From: Nostoc cf. edaphicum LEGE 07299
Lineage (GTDB): Bacteria; Cyanobacteriota; Cyanobacteriia; Cyanobacteriales; Nostocaceae
Reading direction: 5' to 3'
DNA: 5,983 bases
Assembly (NCBI RefSeq): GCF_015207245.1
Contig: NZ_JADEXF010000258.1
Span: forward strand, 1 to 5,983
Below, piece by piece: positions 4,033 through 5,983 of this stretch (position 1 is its first letter; each line of letters begins with the position of its first letter). A program made the position numbers and the translations under genes. The notes beneath the pieces are model-generated. The model was not told where the DNA came from, did no database searches, and saw only the letters and a program-made list of their open reading frames with translations.

Positions 4033-5742
4033 TTATGCTGGAATTTTCTCCATCTGCTGAGAAGTTTTCTGCAACATCGGGGTAATTATATCAGCGGGCA
4101 CAGGACAACTGAAGTAGTAACCCTGACCTTCATCACATCCTTGCATTTTCAGGTAGTCAAGCTGTTCTTGGGTTTCCACACCCTCTGCTGTGATGTTCAA
4201 CCGCAGGCTTTTTGCCAGGGCAATAATCGCATTAGTGACGGCGGCACTATCAGGATTAGATGTGACATCCTGTACAAATGAGCGATCGATCTTGAGCATA
4301 TTCACAGGAAAGCGCTTCAAGTAGTTGAGGGAGGAATAACCAGTACCGAAGTCATCTAGAGCTAACCATATACCCAGTTCTCGTAATTGTTTTAAGGTTT
4401 TAACCGATCGCTCCATATCAGCCATCAAGAAGCTTTCTGTCACTTCCAATTCCAGGTAAGATACTTGAAGTCCAGTCTCTTCAAGAATTTGACTGACGAC
4501 CTCAACCAGATTTGGTAGTTCAAACTGTCGAGCTGACAGATTTACAGATATCCGAATTGGGTTAAATCCAGCAAGCTGCCAAGCACGGTTTTGGGCACAA
4601 GCAGTTCGCAAGACCCATTCACCAATTGGTAGGATCAAACCATTGGCTTCTGCAATGGGAATAAATTTTGCTGGAGAAACCAAACCTAATGTAGGATGCT
4701 GCCAGCGAACCAACGCTTCCATAGCTGTAATTTGTCCGCTGTGTAAATCAATCAGAGGTTGATAATAAACCAGCATTTCATTGCGCTCAAGCGCTCTATG
4801 TAATTCATTTTCTAAAGTTATTCGCTCCTGCAACTGAGCATTAATTTCTGGTGAATAAAATTGGTATTTGCTACGCCCTTGCTGCTTCGCTTGGTACAGC
4901 GCTATATGAGCCTGCTGCAAAAGTTGATCTATGCTATTACGCTCATTTATTCCATTAATTGTGATGCCAATACTGGCGGTGATATGAATCAAGTTTCCTT
5001 TTATAGAAAAAGGTTTGCTCAGGGTGCTTAACAGCATCTGAGATAGCTTAATTACACTTTCAAAAGAAACAATATCTATGCGTGAAATGGCAAATTCATC
5101 TGTACTCAAATAGGCAACAATATCTGTTTGTGTCATACAGAGTGATAACCTCTGAGCAACTGCTCTTAACAACAAATTTGTTGTTTCATGCTCCAAAACA
5201 TGACTCATAGCAGTGAAATCATCAATACCCAGTAAAAAGACTGCTACAAAGCGCTGGTTATTTTCAGGTTGAGATAGAGTCTTATGGAGGCGATCGCAGA
5301 AGAAATCACGATTGGGCAATCCAGTTAGATCGTCATAATTACTGATGTAATGAATTAATTCATCTAATTTGTAAAGAGTTTGTGAGGTATCCGCCATCAA
5401 TGTACCGGCTTCATCAGCAAAATCTGTGGGCAATTCAGGTAAAGTTTTGGTGTTTAGATAATTTTGCAATGCCGCAGATGTCAAAATAACCGGTTTGAGG
5501 AGGTGATGTAGTGCATAGAGGGTGGCGGCTGTGCCCAATAAGGTAGCCAACAGAGCAATAAGCATAACTCGAATCGCCATCTCCAAGGAATAGGAGTTTG
5601 AGATAACGAAACTCAAGAGTAAGGTTAGAAGTGGTATGTGAGTACCCAAAAATGCCACCAACATGATTTTAGCGGTGTAACTTTTTTTGAGTAATGGAAA
5701 ACTAGCTAGGAACGAGTATAGATTGAGCTTCATAAATTCCAT
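4033..5742 (-). CDS. Membrane HAMP-GGDEF-EAL protein, probable c-di-GMP phosphodiesterase
   Basis: Probably hydrolyses cyclic di-GMP to pGpG at the inner membrane, lowering the second messenger that controls motility, aggregation and light responses in cyanobacteria. Two transmembrane helices (about residues 24-47 and 53-77) are joined by a very short loop, so there is no periplasmic sensor. A HAMP-like linker follows (78-130, with the DEAG at 110-113). The GGDEF domain (137-297) is degenerate: STDEF (213-217) replaces GGDEF, Gly172 replaces the first metal-binding Asp, and the RxxD inhibitory site is absent. The EAL domain (about 310-556) keeps Glu342 (EAL), Asn401, Glu433, Asp463-Asp464 (DDFGTG), Lys484, Glu520, Glu523 and Gln540. 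The defunct GGDEF may serve as a GTP-sensing or dimer module (family knowledge). The start is uncertain: ATG 5742 lacks a Shine-Dalgarno; ATG 5733 has GGAA three bases before it. Confidence 0.92.
   Translation of the reverse strand: MEFMKLNLYSFLASFPLLKKSYTAKIMLVAFLGTHIPLLTLLLSFVISNSYSLEMAIRVMLIALLATLLGTAATLYALHHLLKPVILTSAALQNYLNTKTLPELPTDFADEAGTLMADTSQTLYKLDELIHYISNYDDLTGLPNRDFFCDRLHKTLSQPENNQRFVAVFLLGIDDFTAMSHVLEHETTNLLLRAVAQRLSLCMTQTDIVAYLSTDEFAISRIDIVSFESVIKLSQMLLSTLSKPFSIKGNLIHITASIGITINGINERNSIDQLLQQAHIALYQAKQQGRSKYQFYSPEINAQLQERITLENELHRALERNEMLVYYQPLIDLHSGQITAMEALVRWQHPTLGLVSPAKFIPIAEANGLILPIGEWVLRTACAQNRAWQLAGFNPIRISVNLSARQFELPNLVEVVSQILEETGLQVSYLELEVTESFLMADMERSVKTLKQLRELGIWLALDDFGTGYSSLNYLKRFPVNMLKIDRSFVQDVTSNPDSAAVTNAIIALAKSLRLNITAEGVETQEQLDYLKMQGCDEGQGYYFSCPVPADIITPMLQKTSQQMEKIPA
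5290..5297. repeat. HIP1 octamer GCGATCGC
   Basis: Perfect HIP1 palindrome inside the GGDEF part of the EAL gene. Two near matches also occur in this gene, near 4281 and 4404. Confidence 0.95.
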
Positions 5743-5983
5743 TTGATATTTGGTAAATTAGTTCCGAGCTATTCTGGCAAAAGGGGATTTTTGATTTAAA
5801 ATTCAGTGCAATTAGCTCTCATGGAACCTAACCCTGATAAGGTTATATATTATGCTTCCCAATTTAGGTTTCTATTTATATGTTTAACCATAAAGTTTGT
5901 GTAAAAGTTATCCCTAAGCAAGTTCACAATAAATACCTAAATTATGTTTATTTTTATTAGTTTTCCTTCAGGTGATATAAGAC
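5743..5983. other. Upstream region of the EAL gene, 241 bp, AT-rich
   Basis: No coding frame is supported, and the window ends before any next gene is clear. It includes a possible minus-strand promoter (5875-5905) and a nine-base inverted repeat, AATTTAGGT (5861-5869) and ACCTAAATT (5935-5943), that flanks it. Confidence 0.5.
5875..5905 (-). promoter_or_regulatory. Candidate promoter of the EAL gene
   Basis: On the minus strand TTTACA (5905-5900) is followed after 19 bases by TATAAA (5880-5875); using TTACAC instead gives an 18-base spacer. The spacing is slightly long. Transcription would begin near 5868 and leave an untranslated leader of about 125 bases. Such motifs arise easily in AT-rich DNA. 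Confidence 0.25.

Noticed and set aside
5743..5983. Cyclic-di-GMP riboswitch upstream of the EAL gene
   Set aside because: Attractive by context, but I could not find the conserved paired helices of a known c-di-GMP aptamer in the AT-rich leader.

Overview
The window looks like chromosomal DNA from a filamentous, Nostoc/Calothrix-type cyanobacterium. The evidence is: five perfect HIP1 octamers (GCGATCGC) where about 0.1 would be expected by chance, seven-base tandem repeats of the STRR type between genes, several dispersed hairpin repeats, AT-rich intergenic DNA, and five proteins of cyanobacterial character. No RNA gene, CRISPR array, transposase or prophage gene is visible. The genus assignment is inference; no search was run.

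Layout, left to right. Positions 1-235 are non-coding: a 76-bp MITE-like palindrome (28-103), then a 13-bp hairpin with a T-run that fits an intrinsic terminator for the first gene. Next come three minus-strand genes: a membrane-embedded site-2 (M50) metalloprotease with C-terminal CBS domains (236-1360), a two-domain rhodanese-type sulfurtransferase (1515-2348), and a small four-helix membrane protein that resembles DUF6220 (2406-2822). The small membrane protein and the sulfurtransferase are 57 bp apart and may be co-transcribed, membrane protein first. The protease lies 145 bp further downstream and probably has its own promoter.

Positions 2823-3038 form a divergent control region. It holds two heptanucleotide arrays in roughly opposite orientation and a strong imperfect palindrome just upstream of the next gene. 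That gene, on the plus strand (3039-3701), is a transcription regulator with an N-terminal GAF-like region and a C-terminal LuxR/GerE helix-turn-helix. The 331-bp convergent gap after it (3702-4032) carries a twin-hairpin repeat, a possible larger stem-loop and an 11-bp inverted repeat. The last gene, on the minus strand (4033-5742), encodes a membrane-bound HAMP-GGDEF-EAL protein whose GGDEF half is degenerate and whose EAL half keeps all its key residues, so it is probably a c-di-GMP phosphodiesterase. Positions 5743-5983 are its upstream region.

The genes do not form an obvious single pathway: proteolysis at the membrane, sulfur transfer, one-component transcription control and c-di-GMP breakdown sit side by side. 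I do not see a clearly new multi-gene system. The most unusual content is the non-coding DNA: structured repeats beside nearly every gene end, one of which appears to have supplied the stop codon and tail of the protease.
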